Assembly (NCBI GenBank): GCA_005223185.1
Contig: NJBN01000015.1
Coordinates: 1 to 57,980 of the forward strand
Source of the DNA: a candidate division LCP-89 bacterium B3_LCP
Lineage (GTDB): Bacteria > Electryoneota > B3-LCP
DNA: 57,980 nt
Reading direction: 5' to 3'
Below the pieces are notes generated by a model. The model was given only the letters and a program-made list of their open reading frames with translations. It had not been told where the DNA came from and made no database searches. A program made the position numbers and the translations under genes. Of the stretch, positions 33,665 to 43,653 are shown in pieces (within the stretch, counting starts at the first letter, position 1; each line of letters begins with the position of its first letter).

Positions 33665-36600
33665 ATGCAGACTGTCCAACCCAACTCAAACAGTCAACTT
33701 AAAATAGCAATATTGACAGGGATATGGTTATCCATCATCTACTGGACTTTCGAAGCCGCAGTGGATGCCTTCTTCCTGACAGGTGAATTTTTCACAGATC
33801 AGCTTTTCACTCCGGGTACGCACGAATTCTGGATGCGTACCACTACGATAATATTTTTAATGACAGCGAGTATTTTGGGTGGTATCATCTGGAAGCAGCA
33901 TCGCAAGACGTCTGATGAATTACTCGGTGAAAAAGATAAAGCTCAGGCGTATTTCGATAACGCGGGAGTTATTTTTGTAGTACTCGAAATGGATTATAAC
34001 ATTAAGCATATCAACAAGAGGGGATGCGAAGTATTAGGTTTCCAAACGGATGAATTGATAGGTAGGAACTGGTTTGAAACCTGCGTGCCCATATCGAAGA
34101 GAGATGGAATAGAATCATATATAAGTAAGCTGCTTTCCGGCGAGATAATATCCGAAGAATACCTTGAAAATCCAGTCCTCACAAAAGACGGCTCCGAGAG
34201 AACGATAGCATGGCACAATGTAATATTAAAAGATGAGTTTGGGAAAATCATTGGGCTCTTAAGTTCTGGTGAGGACGTCACAGAACGCAAGAGAATCGAA
34301 AGGGAGCTGAAAGAGTATCAGCTACATCTCGAAGAGATAGTTTCTGAAAGAACTGAGGATTTAGAGCAGACCAACCAGATGTATCAGTTAGAGATAAAAG
34401 TGAGGGAGGAAACCGACAGAAAACTACAGGAGAGTGAAGAAAAATTCCGCACGATAGCCTCATCTGCATTAGATGCCATTGTCATGATCGATAACGATGG
34501 TAACGTAATCTACTGGAATACAGCCGCGATTAAAATCTTCGGTTATACTGAGGAAGAAATTCATGGTTTGAACGTTCATAAAGTGTTAGCACCGCCAGAG
34601 CTTCTTGCAACCCACAAGAAAGCTTTTCCGGAATTTATCAGCACTGGTAGAGGTCCTGCCATCGGTAAAGTGCTGGAATTTAACGCGAGAAGAAAGGATG
34701 GTTCAGAATTCCCCGTAGAGTTAACCGTTTCTGCCGTGAAAATAAGTGATAAATGGAACGCTATTGCCATCATTCGTGACATCACTGAACGCAAGCAGGT
34801 AGAAGAAGAGCTGCACAGACACCGCGATCATTTAGAGGAATTGATCGAAAACCGCACCGCGGAGCTTCTCAAGGTGAATGTGGAATTGAAGCAAGAGATG
34901 GCGGAGCGTGAACGTGCCGAAAAACAGGTTGAGCACTTAGCATCCTTCCCTAAGTTCAATCCAGATCCTATTATCGAAGTTGACAGCAATGGTGAAATTG
35001 TATTTATTAACCCGGCGGCGCAAGAATTACAAAATAATATACCTCAAGAGAGCTTTAAAGACTTTATTCCCGATGATATAGGAGAGATTATAAAATCATC
35101 ACAAGATGATAAGAAATCGTCCATATATCGGGAAATGAGGATAAATGAGCGGATTTTTAGTCAGAACCTTTACATAACGCCGAATTCCAATGCAATCAGG
35201 ATATACATGCGCGATATTACTGATCGTAAGCGAAGGGAAGAAATACAAACAGTACTTTTCAACATCGCTCAGGCAACCAACGAATCGGACAGCTTAGAAG
35301 AGTTGATGAAGGAAATTCACGAACAATTAGGCATGTTGGTTGATACAACAAACTTCTACATTGCCCTTTATGATGAAACCAGCGGCGTTTATTCCTTCCC
35401 CTATTGGTCGGATGAGAATGATACAGCAGAAACTTTCACTCCCCGAGCACTACCAGGTAGCCTCACTGATTACGTTCGCCGGACGGGTAAACCCTTGTTA
35501 GCCGATCCGGCAACAAACCAGAGACTGGTGGAAAGTGGCGAAATAAAACTTATAGGAGCTCCTTCGGAGATATGGCTGGGCGCTCCTTTGAAGACGCCTG
35601 GTGGAATAATTGGAGTGGTAGCGGTGCAAAATTATGTAAAACCGGATGCCTATACAGAAGACGACATGGCTTTGCTATCCTTTGTATCGAGGAATATAGC
35701 ACTTTCAATTGATAAGAAACGGGCGGAACAAGCACGTCGGGAATCTGAAGCGAAGTATTCGATATTTGTGGAAAAGGCTAAAGACGGAGTATTCATCGTT
35801 CAGGGCAAGAAATTAATATTCACCAACAAGGCATTAGCGGATATCTTAGGCTACAATGTTGAAGATCTCCAGGATAAAAATTTCATGAAGTTTATAGCGC
35901 CTGATGCTAAGGGAGTTGTTGAACAACATTACAGGACACGTATGACAGGTAAGGATATTCCTGCCATGTACGAATCCAGGCTAATTCATAAGAATGGGAA
36001 CATCCTGGACGTGGAGATTTCCAGAGGTACTGTTTCATACGGCGGCAAGCCTGCTGATATTGGCATTATTCGTGATATTACACAACGCAAAAGAGAAGAA
36101 ACGGAGAAAGAATCGATACGTGAAATAAACGCGCTGTTACTGGGGGAATTGGACTTAGAAAGAGCCATCTCCGGCTTAAGCCCACATATTTCTAAAGTCA
36201 TTCCTCACGATTTGCTGGCCCTGAGTTTTATACACAAAGATCGAGATTATGTAGATACTCATATGATTGAAAGTGGTGATGAGGACCCGAGTAAAGACAT
36301 CTCTTTAAGCGAACCTCATTCGGAAACGTACAATGGGTCCTTACTTCATCAGATAGTAAATGATAAACGCCTCAACAGGGAAGCCAGTATCCCTGAATCC
36401 GGAACTTCTCTTGATGCGAAGATGCGGGAAGCAGGGATGAGGTCATATATTGCCACACCTCTGATAAATGCAGGGATACCGTTAGGGATGCTCTTCCTGG
36501 CTGATAAACATGAGGATTCTTTCAGTACTGAACACAGTAATTATCTCGAAAAGATTCAATCGCAGATGGTCCTCTGGATTCAGCATCATTATTTAATCGG

Positions 36601-37771
36601 ACAGCTTTCAGATTCGGAGGTAAAATTCCGGAATCTGTTCGACAATTCAAACGATGCAATATACATATTACAAGGAAAACGTTTCGTATATATAAATATG
36701 AAATTCCAGACACTCTTTGAATATGAGCTTGATGAAGTAAATATGCCCAACTTCAACTTTATGGATCTGGTTGCTTCTGAATCGAGGGGATTGATAGAGG
36801 AACGTTCCAGAAGGGTTGATGTCGGCGAAAAACTACCTCCTAATTACGAATTCAAAGGTCTGTCAAAAAGCGGCAGATTAATTGACCTAGATGTGAATGT
36901 TAGTTACACCGTTCTTAATGGTGAACCTGCCGTTCAGGGGATTCTAAGAGACATTTCTGAGCGTAGGCGATTTGAAGATATAGAGAATGAAATGCAGATG
37001 GAGTTAATGCAGCATTCTCGTCTGGCTTCAATAGGCATGCTGGCAGCGGGAATTGCGCATAACATAAACGTTCCTCTTCAGGGCATCACTAACCATTTAG
37101 AGTTACTTAGGATGACGCAGGATGACGTACCTTATCTAGATCAGATGCTAACCCAGGTTCAGCGGATCAGCGCCATCATTAATAACATGTTGTTTAAGAG
37201 CCGTCAAGAGCAAGACCAGAAAGAGAAATTGGTTAACATCAATCAACTTTTAGTTGAGGAGTTGACCTTCCTGGATGCGGACTTAGATTTTAAGCATAAC
37301 ATCAATAAGGACTATGAATTTGATTCGAACCTTCCACATCTGCAGGGAATCTATAGCGATTTTTCTCAGGCTTTCATAAATATCATCAAGAATGCCGTCG
37401 ATGCTATGTACAATGCAGAATTGAAAAAATTAAACGTAAGAACAACTCTTACACCGCAGGACGAGATCCTGGTTGAGATCAGCGACAGCGGGTATGGAAT
37501 ACCTAAAAAGCACTTAGAACACATCTTCGATCCTTTTTTCACCACAAAACCAAATGCAGATGAACGTCGGGAGAACGAGCCCATCGGCACCGGTTTGGGA
37601 TTAGCATCATCATACCAATTATTAAAGAGGTATAACGCACGATTTGATGTTGAAACAGAAGAGGGAGAGGGGACGACTTTCAGGATATTCATACCGGCAT
37701 GCCAGCGGGATACTCAGTCTGATGAGATTGAGGCATGTGAATCAGAAACTGAAGAATTGGAAATGGCATAG
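33665..37771 (+). CDS. membrane multi-sensor (PAS/GAF) histidine kinase
   Basis: I start at the ATG with AAGGAG upstream, giving 1368 residues. Two transmembrane segments (about 12-38 and 58-76) lead to a chain of cytoplasmic sensors: PAS (92-210), coiled coil, PAS (257-375), coiled coil, PAS (422-520), GAF (525-680), PAS (695-815), GAF (816-965) and PAS (984-1105). HisKA has His1132 in GMLAAGIAHNINVPLQ; the usual HExxxP box reads HNINVP. The HATPase domain shows IIKNAVDAMY, ISDSGYGIPK and GTGLGLASSYQLLKRY. No receiver domain is attached and no regulator gene is next to it. It integrates several, probably redox or ligand, signals. Confidence 0.93.
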   Translation: MQTVQPNSNSQLKIAILTGIWLSIIYWTFEAAVDAFFLTGEFFTDQLFTPGTHEFWMRTTTIIFLMTASILGGIIWKQHRKTSDELLGEKDKAQAYFDNAGVIFVVLEMDYNIKHINKRGCEVLGFQTDELIGRNWFETCVPISKRDGIESYISKLLSGEIISEEYLENPVLTKDGSERTIAWHNVILKDEFGKIIGLLSSGEDVTERKRIERELKEYQLHLEEIVSERTEDLEQTNQMYQLEIKVREETDRKLQESEEKFRTIASSALDAIVMIDNDGNVIYWNTAAIKIFGYTEEEIHGLNVHKVLAPPELLATHKKAFPEFISTGRGPAIGKVLEFNARRKDGSEFPVELTVSAVKISDKWNAIAIIRDITERKQVEEELHRHRDHLEELIENRTAELLKVNVELKQEMAERERAEKQVEHLASFPKFNPDPIIEVDSNGEIVFINPAAQELQNNIPQESFKDFIPDDIGEIIKSSQDDKKSSIYREMRINERIFSQNLYITPNSNAIRIYMRDITDRKRREEIQTVLFNIAQATNESDSLEELMKEIHEQLGMLVDTTNFYIALYDETSGVYSFPYWSDENDTAETFTPRALPGSLTDYVRRTGKPLLADPATNQRLVESGEIKLIGAPSEIWLGAPLKTPGGIIGVVAVQNYVKPDAYTEDDMALLSFVSRNIALSIDKKRAEQARRESEAKYSIFVEKAKDGVFIVQGKKLIFTNKALADILGYNVEDLQDKNFMKFIAPDAKGVVEQHYRTRMTGKDIPAMYESRLIHKNGNILDVEISRGTVSYGGKPADIGIIRDITQRKREETEKESIREINALLLGELDLERAISGLSPHISKVIPHDLLALSFIHKDRDYVDTHMIESGDEDPSKDISLSEPHSETYNGSLLHQIVNDKRLNREASIPESGTSLDAKMREAGMRSYIATPLINAGIPLGMLFLADKHEDSFSTEHSNYLEKIQSQMVLWIQHHYLIGQLSDSEVKFRNLFDNSNDAIYILQGKRFVYINMKFQTLFEYELDEVNMPNFNFMDLVASESRGLIEERSRRVDVGEKLPPNYEFKGLSKSGRLIDLDVNVSYTVLNGEPAVQGILRDISERRRFEDIENEMQMELMQHSRLASIGMLAAGIAHNINVPLQGITNHLELLRMTQDDVPYLDQMLTQVQRISAIINNMLFKSRQEQDQKEKLVNINQLLVEELTFLDADLDFKHNINKDYEFDSNLPHLQGIYSDFSQAFINIIKNAVDAMYNAELKKLNVRTTLTPQDEILVEISDSGYGIPKKHLEHIFDPFFTTKPNADERRENEPIGTGLGLASSYQLLKRYNARFDVETEEGEGTTFRIFIPACQRDTQSDEIEACESETEELEMA

Positions 37772-37848
37772 CTTAATAATGGCATGAAGGGTTGTTTAAG
37801 TGGACCGGACCCGACCTCAATCAGGGACGTTTTCAGACTAAAAATACC

Positions 37849-37877
37849 TTGCTCACGGCATAGTTTTTTTTTATATT
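37849..37877 (+). promoter_or_regulatory. predicted promoter of the Wood-Ljungdahl operon
   Basis: TTGCTC and TATATT are spaced by 17 nt, the latter within a T-rich tract, 34 nt before the first gene. It is the only promoter I see ahead of the run of genes to 51382. Confidence 0.5.
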
Positions 37878-37911
37878 TATTGATTGGCAAACCATTAGAT
37901 TATCACCGATT

Positions 37912-38985
37912 ATGCGCTTTTCTCCAGGATGTCTTCCAGCCGCTGTAGGCAGTTTACCACATCTCAATCCACAGGATGGTGTGGAGCTGATGCTCAGCAC
38001 TCTACCTGAAATCCCAGCTTGGCCGCAACTGCCAAAATCCAACTTTTTAGAATCCATGTACATTCAGTTTTCCGGCGGGATGCCCTTTGTGGAACTCGAT
38101 CTGGAAAAGGGGAGAATGCACATGAATCTATCAGGAGACATTTATGGCGAACTGGAAAAATTCTATACGCGTGTAATCGATGAGGATTTGGATTATTTTT
38201 CCATACATGCGGATTACGCCAGGGGATTAGAAGCGTTCAAGGATAGAATGTGGCGTCAAAAGCCGGAAACAGTAAAGTGGGTCAAGGGTCAGATCACAGG
38301 ACCCATTAGTTTCGGTTTGATGATAACCGATCACCGAAAAAGGGCGGTATTATACCACGAAGAGGTTTTTGATAGTGTACTCAAAACGCTCGTTTTGAAA
38401 TCGCGCTGGCAGGTGCGTTTATTGAAGAAACTGTGTGATCAGGTGATCATTTTCATCGATGAACCTTACCTGTCCAGTTTCGGTTCGGCTTTTATTAATG
38501 TCACCAGGGAGCAGGTAGTCAGCTATTTAGGAGAGGTCATCGAGGCGGTGCACAATGAAGGCGCTTTGGCTGGAGTGCACTGCTGTGGCAATACTGACTG
38601 GTCGATCCTGATGGAGACGGATATCGACATAATAAATTTCGATGCCTTCGAGTATTTCCAGGGTATGACCCTCTACATCGACCAACTAAAGGATTTCCTG
38701 GATCGTAAAGGTATATTAGCATGGGGAATTGTACCAACTTCAGAACGTATCGAGAGTGAAAGCGTGCAGTCCCTCACCACAAACTTCATGGGGAAGATCG
38801 ACGACTTAGCCAACAGAGGAATTTCGCGAAATACTCTGCTCAAGCAGGCATTGGTTACACCGTCCTGCGGGATGGGCACCATGAAGTATCAGCAAGCTAC
38901 ATTGGTATTGGGTTTGCTGGCAAATGTATCACGGGCTTTGCGTGAGGAGACAGCACGAAAAAAGAAGAGGAAAAAGGCAGTTTGA
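37912..38985 (+). CDS. core-MetE-like methyltransferase (MetE C-terminal type)
   Basis: A 357-residue protein of the UROD/MetE-like barrel family that lacks the MetE N-terminal half. Likely zinc ligands are His223 and Cys225 (GVHCCGNTDW) and Cys319 (VTPSCGMGTMKY, compare MetE NPDCGL). VKGQITGPISFG and IFIDEPYLSSFG match MetE substrate loops. Such short core enzymes are known to make methionine using methyl-corrinoid protein instead of methyl-tetrahydrofolate, for example in Dehalococcoides with the corrinoid iron-sulfur protein. It is the first gene of the CODH/ACS cluster, 80 nt before cooC, which supports AcsCD as methyl donor. That donor is inferred from context only. Confidence 0.82.
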   Translation: MRFSPGCLPAAVGSLPHLNPQDGVELMLSTLPEIPAWPQLPKSNFLESMYIQFSGGMPFVELDLEKGRMHMNLSGDIYGELEKFYTRVIDEDLDYFSIHADYARGLEAFKDRMWRQKPETVKWVKGQITGPISFGLMITDHRKRAVLYHEEVFDSVLKTLVLKSRWQVRLLKKLCDQVIIFIDEPYLSSFGSAFINVTREQVVSYLGEVIEAVHNEGALAGVHCCGNTDWSILMETDIDIINFDAFEYFQGMTLYIDQLKDFLDRKGILAWGIVPTSERIESESVQSLTTNFMGKIDDLANRGISRNTLLKQALVTPSCGMGTMKYQQATLVLGLLANVSRALREETARKKKRKKAV

Positions 38986-39065
38986 AACCTAACGCAAGCT
39001 GGCAGATTTTATTCAGCGGTGAACCTGCCCGGTTCTCCGCTCTTTTACGGATGGAAATTTAACAG

Positions 39066-39851
39066 ATGCCTGAATCCCCCTGTATTGCATTGGTCGGCAA
39101 AGGCGGCGTTGGCAAGACGACGATGTCCGCCTTTACGATCAGGTACCTTATTGAAAAAGGCATCAATCCCGTTCTGGCGGTGGACGCTGATCCGAGCGTG
39201 TGTCTGGCGGGTGTTTTAGGAATAGAGACCGGTGAAACCATCGGTGGAATCCGTGAAGATACCAGATCAGTAGCTAAGGGTATTCCCGATACAATCCCCA
39301 AGCAGCAGTACTTAGAACTCAAAGTTCAGGAAGCTGTAACCGAATCTCGCGATTTTGACTTGTTGACCATGGGGCGTCCTGAGGGACCTGGGTGCTACTG
39401 TTTTGTCAATAACATCCTCCGCGATAATTTAGACCGTCTGACCAGAGGTTACAAGGTAACCGTAATCGATTGCGAGGCTGGACTGGAACACATATCCAGG
39501 CGTACTGGTCGTGACGTCAACGTCATGATTTTCGTGGCTGATCCAACAGTCAAAGCCTTGAATACGCTGAAGAGCGTATTGGAAATAGGTGAAGAGGTAT
39601 CCAATAAGATATTGCGTAGATTACTCATCTTGAACCGGGTTCCTGACGGCAAGGAGGAGAAAGTACTGGAAGCAGCAGCGGGAATCCTGGATTTGAAGCT
39701 ATTCGAAGCGGTTGGCGTAATCCCCGGTGACAGCGCGGTATTCGATGCTGAGTTAGAGGGAAGCAGCCTGCTAAACATCGATTCATCAATTTCTTCATAT
39801 CAAGCTTACATCGGTTTTCTAAATTCATTGGAACACCCTATTTCTGCTTAA
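39066..39851 (+). CDS. cooC: CooC-type nickel-insertion ATPase (CODH maturation)
   Basis: A 261-residue MinD-family ATPase. The deviant Walker A is GKGGVGKTT (12-20) and the dimer-interface metal site is Cys110 and Cys112 (GPGCYCFVNNIL). CooC delivers nickel to the C-cluster of carbon monoxide dehydrogenase at the cost of ATP. It precedes cooS by 28 nt, as expected. A second family member (46877-47659) lies next to the acsB/acsD genes, so the two may serve CODH and ACS separately. Confidence 0.93.
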   Translation: MPESPCIALVGKGGVGKTTMSAFTIRYLIEKGINPVLAVDADPSVCLAGVLGIETGETIGGIREDTRSVAKGIPDTIPKQQYLELKVQEAVTESRDFDLLTMGRPEGPGCYCFVNNILRDNLDRLTRGYKVTVIDCEAGLEHISRRTGRDVNVMIFVADPTVKALNTLKSVLEIGEEVSNKILRRLLILNRVPDGKEEKVLEAAAGILDLKLFEAVGVIPGDSAVFDAELEGSSLLNIDSSISSYQAYIGFLNSLEHPISA

Positions 39852-39879
39852 GCTTACTGAAAACACAAGGGAGTTAAAC

Positions 39880-41805
39880 TTGGCTAAGCGAACAATTTCC
39901 GCTGATCCAGCGACGACTAAAGCATACGAACATGCCCGCACTCAGGATATAACTACTATCTGGGAACGGCACGAAGCCATGCAGCCCATCTGCGCTTTTG
40001 GTGATTTGGGACTCTGCTGCACAATTTGTTACATGGGACCCTGCCGCATTGATCCATTTTCCAAGGAGGACATTCGTGGGGCGTGCGGTGCGGGTCGCGA
40101 TACAATTTCCGCCCGAAATTACACTCGCGCGGTGGCGGCGGGAACGGCAGCGCATTCGGATCATGCTCGCGGTATCTGTCATACGCTGCTGGAGGCTGCC
40201 AGCGGAAGCGCTCCGGATTACAAGGTCATAGATATAGAGAAGCTGAAAACCATAGGTGCTGAGTTAGGCTTGAAGACGGAAGACGTTTCCTATGCAGATC
40301 TGGCTCTTCAGTTGGGAAAACGCTTGCTGGAAAATTTCGGTAAATCAGAAGGTACGGTCGATTTCGTAAAAAGAGCGCCAAAGGGCCAACAGGATAAGTG
40401 GGAAGCTGCTGGTGTGATTCCACGAGCCGTTGACAGGGAAGTAGTGGAATGTATGCATCGCACACATGAAGGTGTGGACGCCGATCCCAAGAGCTTGATT
40501 CTGCAGGCAATACGCTGTGCTCTGGCTGACGGTTGGGGTGGTTCCATGATGGCTACTGAACTGCAGGACATCCTGTTCGGTTCACCCAAGCCAATACGTT
40601 CCAAAGTGAATTTAGGCGTGCTTAAAGAAGGTTGCGTCAACGTGGTCGTTCATGGACACGAACCCGTATTGTCCGAAATGCTGGCGATAGCCGCACGGGA
40701 AAAGGAAATAATCGATTATGCAAAGTCAAAGGGCGCAGAAGGATTGACCCTGTCAGGAATTTGCTGCACTGCCAATGAAATATTAATGCGTCAGGGTTAC
40801 CCCGTTGCAGGTAACTTCCTGCAGCAGGAACTGGCTATTTCAACAGGCGCGGTGGACGCCATGATAGTTGACGTTCAGTGCGTAATGCCCGGATTAGCGC
40901 AGATTGCAGAGCATTTTCACACTCACTTGGTGACAACGTCTGACAAGGCTCGCATCCCCGGAGTTAATCATTTTGACTTCCATGAAGAGAAAGCGTTAGA
41001 TTGCGCCCGTGAACTTCTAAAAGACGCGGCTGACAGTTTCGCTAAGCGGGATAAGAGTTTGGTTGACATCCCGCAGGAGAGCATGGATTTGGTGGCCGGA
41101 TTTACCGCAGAGAACACCTTCCATCACTTAGGAGGGACTTTCCGGGGGACTTACCGTCCGTTGAACGATGCCATAATGTCAGGGAGGCTACGTGGTGTTG
41201 TCGGTGTAGTTGGCTGTAACAACGTAAAGATCAATCACGATCACAACCATAAAGTAATGGTTGAGGAACTACTTAAGAATGACGTTTTAGTAGTTCAGAC
41301 CGGATGTTCTGCTCTGGCATGCGCCAAGGCGGGTTGGCTGCGTCCTGAGGCTGCTTCTGAAATGGCAGGGAAAGGTCTGCAGGAGATCTGTGAAGCGGTC
41401 GGTATTCCACCAGTCCTTCACATGGGTTCTTGCGTGGATAATTCGAGAATCCTGATTGCCTGCTGCGAGATGGTAAAGGAGGGCGGCATTGGGGAGGACA
41501 TTTCTCAACTGCCAGTAGCTGCAGCAGCGCCGGAAGCGATGTCCGAGAAAGCTGTAGCGATTGGTCTGTACGCGGTGGGGTCGGGTATCACAACCTTTTA
41601 CACACCAGCGCCGAGAGTGCTAGGAGCTCCTGCCGTTCTGGATTACTTGACTAACAGCATGGAGCAGGATTTCGGAGCGCACTGGGTATTTGAGGATAAT
41701 CCGCTTACCGCCGCCAGAGGCATCATTGAACATCTGGATAAGAAACGGGCTGCGCTAAAACTTGATCCCATGATGTACAATCCCGACGTGGCGAGGTCAG
41801 CCTGA
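39880..41805 (+). CDS. cooS: anaerobic Ni-Fe carbon monoxide dehydrogenase catalytic subunit
   Basis: CooS/AcsA reversibly oxidises CO to CO2; in this operon it would reduce CO2 to CO for acetyl-CoA synthase. The 641-residue protein starts at TTG with AAGGGAG 6 nt upstream. D-cluster cysteines are Cys38 and Cys46; B-cluster cysteines are Cys47, Cys50, Cys55 and Cys69. C-cluster ligands fit His260 (VVHGHEP), Cys295/296 (GICCTAN), Cys334 (DVQCVMPG), Cys446 (VVGCNN), Cys476 (QTGCSALAC) and Cys518 (HMGSCVDN). All are in the spacing known for Carboxydothermus CODH-II. Its stop overlaps the next start by 1 nt. Confidence 0.97.
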   Translation: MAKRTISADPATTKAYEHARTQDITTIWERHEAMQPICAFGDLGLCCTICYMGPCRIDPFSKEDIRGACGAGRDTISARNYTRAVAAGTAAHSDHARGICHTLLEAASGSAPDYKVIDIEKLKTIGAELGLKTEDVSYADLALQLGKRLLENFGKSEGTVDFVKRAPKGQQDKWEAAGVIPRAVDREVVECMHRTHEGVDADPKSLILQAIRCALADGWGGSMMATELQDILFGSPKPIRSKVNLGVLKEGCVNVVVHGHEPVLSEMLAIAAREKEIIDYAKSKGAEGLTLSGICCTANEILMRQGYPVAGNFLQQELAISTGAVDAMIVDVQCVMPGLAQIAEHFHTHLVTTSDKARIPGVNHFDFHEEKALDCARELLKDAADSFAKRDKSLVDIPQESMDLVAGFTAENTFHHLGGTFRGTYRPLNDAIMSGRLRGVVGVVGCNNVKINHDHNHKVMVEELLKNDVLVVQTGCSALACAKAGWLRPEAASEMAGKGLQEICEAVGIPPVLHMGSCVDNSRILIACCEMVKEGGIGEDISQLPVAAAAPEAMSEKAVAIGLYAVGSGITTFYTPAPRVLGAPAVLDYLTNSMEQDFGAHWVFEDNPLTAARGIIEHLDKKRAALKLDPMMYNPDVARSA

Positions 41806-42311
41806 TGAATGACACTAAGAAAATCTTCGCAATATCGGGACTTTGCACGGGTTGCAGAACCTGCGAAGTCGCTTGCGCTGTAGCGCACTCAAAATCGAAC
41901 ACGATATGGGGGGCGATCACAGAATTGCCTGCGCCTCGATACAGGATTGAGATACAGACAGTTGGTGAAGTAAAGCTGCCTCTGAACTGCCGTCAGTGTG
42001 ACGAACCGGATTGCCTCTTTGCCTGCAAGGCTGGAGCAGTCAGCAAGGACCCGGAAGACGGGCAGGTGAAGTTGAATCTGGACAAATGCGTGGGCTGCTG
42101 GATGTGCGTCATGGTCTGTCCATTTGGAGCGGTAACTCCTGATGAAGGCAGCAGCAAAGCCTTAAAATGCGATCTGTGTGAAGGGCGATCAGAAGGTCCT
42201 GCATGCGTATCATCCTGTCCGACGCATGCTTTGATCTATGGTACGATTGACAATGCCAGAGCTTATCTCAAGAACTTGGGAAACAAGGGAATAGTCATTA
42301 AATCCGCTTAA
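41805..42311 (+). CDS. cooF: CooF-like four-cluster ferredoxin
   Basis: A 168-residue iron-sulfur protein with four cysteine quartets: Cys14/17/20/24, 62/65/70/74, 95/98/101/105 and 122/125/134/138, enough for four [4Fe-4S] clusters. The layout matches CooF/HycB/DmsB-type electron carriers. It overlaps the cooS stop by 1 nt, so it should carry electrons to or from CODH. The FAD oxidoreductase 19 nt downstream is the probable next partner, linking NAD(P)H to CODH. Confidence 0.92.
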   Translation: MNDTKKIFAISGLCTGCRTCEVACAVAHSKSNTIWGAITELPAPRYRIEIQTVGEVKLPLNCRQCDEPDCLFACKAGAVSKDPEDGQVKLNLDKCVGCWMCVMVCPFGAVTPDEGSSKALKCDLCEGRSEGPACVSSCPTHALIYGTIDNARAYLKNLGNKGIVIKSA

Positions 42312-42330
42312 GATTACTGCGAGAGATATA

Positions 42331-43614
42331 ATGCGTTATGTGATAATCGGCAATTCTGCGGCTGGAATCGGGGCGGTGGAAGCCATCCGGGAGGTGGATC
42401 AAGAATCTGATCTGACCGTGATTTCGGATGAACCCGAAACTGCGTACAGCCGCGCCCTGATTTCCTATGAACTGGCGGGCTGGATTGAAAAGGGCAGACT
42501 CGATCTGCGTTCACCTGATTTCTACAAGAAGAACAAAGTCGAGATCCGTTTAGGTCAACGTGCCGTTAAAATAAATGCGATCAAGAAAACCATACAGCTT
42601 GATAGCGATGATCAGGTACATTTTGATAAACTGCTTTTAGCTGTGGGTGGTTCTCCGCAAAAGACCGGCGTGAAGGGTGAGGATAAGAAGGGAGTGTTCG
42701 GATTCCGGACGTACGGTGACTTACTGCAGATCTATGATACTATCAAGGATGCCAAGGAAGGGATAGTATTGGGTGGTGGTTGTGTGGGGCTGCAGGCTGC
42801 TTCCGGGTTGCATCATCATAATGTAAAGACGCACGTTGTCATTACTTCTCCTCATTTGTTATCCCAGGTTGCCGATCCCGAATGCGGCGATTATTTCCAG
42901 GAACTGTTCGAGAATCATGGCATCCAGGTTAAAACAGGTTTGAGCACTTCTGAATTCAAGGGCGGGGAACGCGTCGAAAGCGTTCTCTTTAATGATGGGA
43001 CTGAACTACCGGCGCAGGTAGTCATCACTGGCAAAGGGGTGAAACCTAACACCGAACTGACAGAAGGAACGGGGATCAAGGTTGACTGGGGGATTAAAAC
43101 TGATAATCGCATGCAGACCGATGAAGCGGATATCTATGCTGCTGGTGACGTAGTTGTATCAACGGATCGCGTCAGCAACGAAGAAACCGTCAACGCGGTA
43201 TGGCCCTGCGCTTATGAACAGGGCAGGGTAGCCGGATTTAATATGGCTGGTGCGGAGAGGATATATGATGGTTCCATGCGTATGAATGCTGCGGATTTCT
43301 TCGGAGTATCATTCATATCGATCGGTATCGTCAAACCAAAAGGCGAAGGGTACGAAATGCACAGCCACTTCAATCGCAGTAAAGGCAGATACTGGAAACT
43401 GGTCTTTAAGGGAAATGCGCTTGTAGGGGCAGTATTAATTGGCAAGGTTGATGGAGCTGGAGTTCTGCATAATCTCATGCGCAAACGCGTTGATATATCG
43501 GATATAAAAGATGACCTGCTGGCAGGGCATTACGAATATGCGAAGATTCTTCCTTTGGTACGGAAACAGGGAGATGATTTTAAGGAAACGGAATACGAAG
43601 AAACGTTGTTGTAA
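42331..43614 (+). CDS. FAD-dependent NAD(P)H oxidoreductase of the CODH operon
   Basis: A 427-residue pyridine-nucleotide-disulfide-type flavoprotein: an FAD-binding N-terminus (MRYVIIGNSAAGIGAVEAIR), the NAD site GIVLGGGCVGLQAASGL near 148 and a second FAD motif (ADIYAAGDVV) near 270. It lacks a redox-active CxxxxC. Similar proteins accompany cooS-cooF in anaerobes and pass electrons between NAD(P)H and the CooF ferredoxin. It lies between cooF and acsB with short spacers. Confidence 0.9.
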   Translation: MRYVIIGNSAAGIGAVEAIREVDQESDLTVISDEPETAYSRALISYELAGWIEKGRLDLRSPDFYKKNKVEIRLGQRAVKINAIKKTIQLDSDDQVHFDKLLLAVGGSPQKTGVKGEDKKGVFGFRTYGDLLQIYDTIKDAKEGIVLGGGCVGLQAASGLHHHNVKTHVVITSPHLLSQVADPECGDYFQELFENHGIQVKTGLSTSEFKGGERVESVLFNDGTELPAQVVITGKGVKPNTELTEGTGIKVDWGIKTDNRMQTDEADIYAAGDVVVSTDRVSNEETVNAVWPCAYEQGRVAGFNMAGAERIYDGSMRMNAADFFGVSFISIGIVKPKGEGYEMHSHFNRSKGRYWKLVFKGNALVGAVLIGKVDGAGVLHNLMRKRVDISDIKDDLLAGHYEYAKILPLVRKQGDDFKETEYEETLL

Positions 43615-43653
43615 CAGCTTTTTTACAGTGAATAACCAATAAAGAGAATAGAT

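Noticed and set aside
37772-37911. Possible cobalamin riboswitch ahead of the corrinoid-dependent operon
   Set aside because: No B12-box-like sequence or multi-stem structure is visible in the 140 nt leader; only a promoter is supported.
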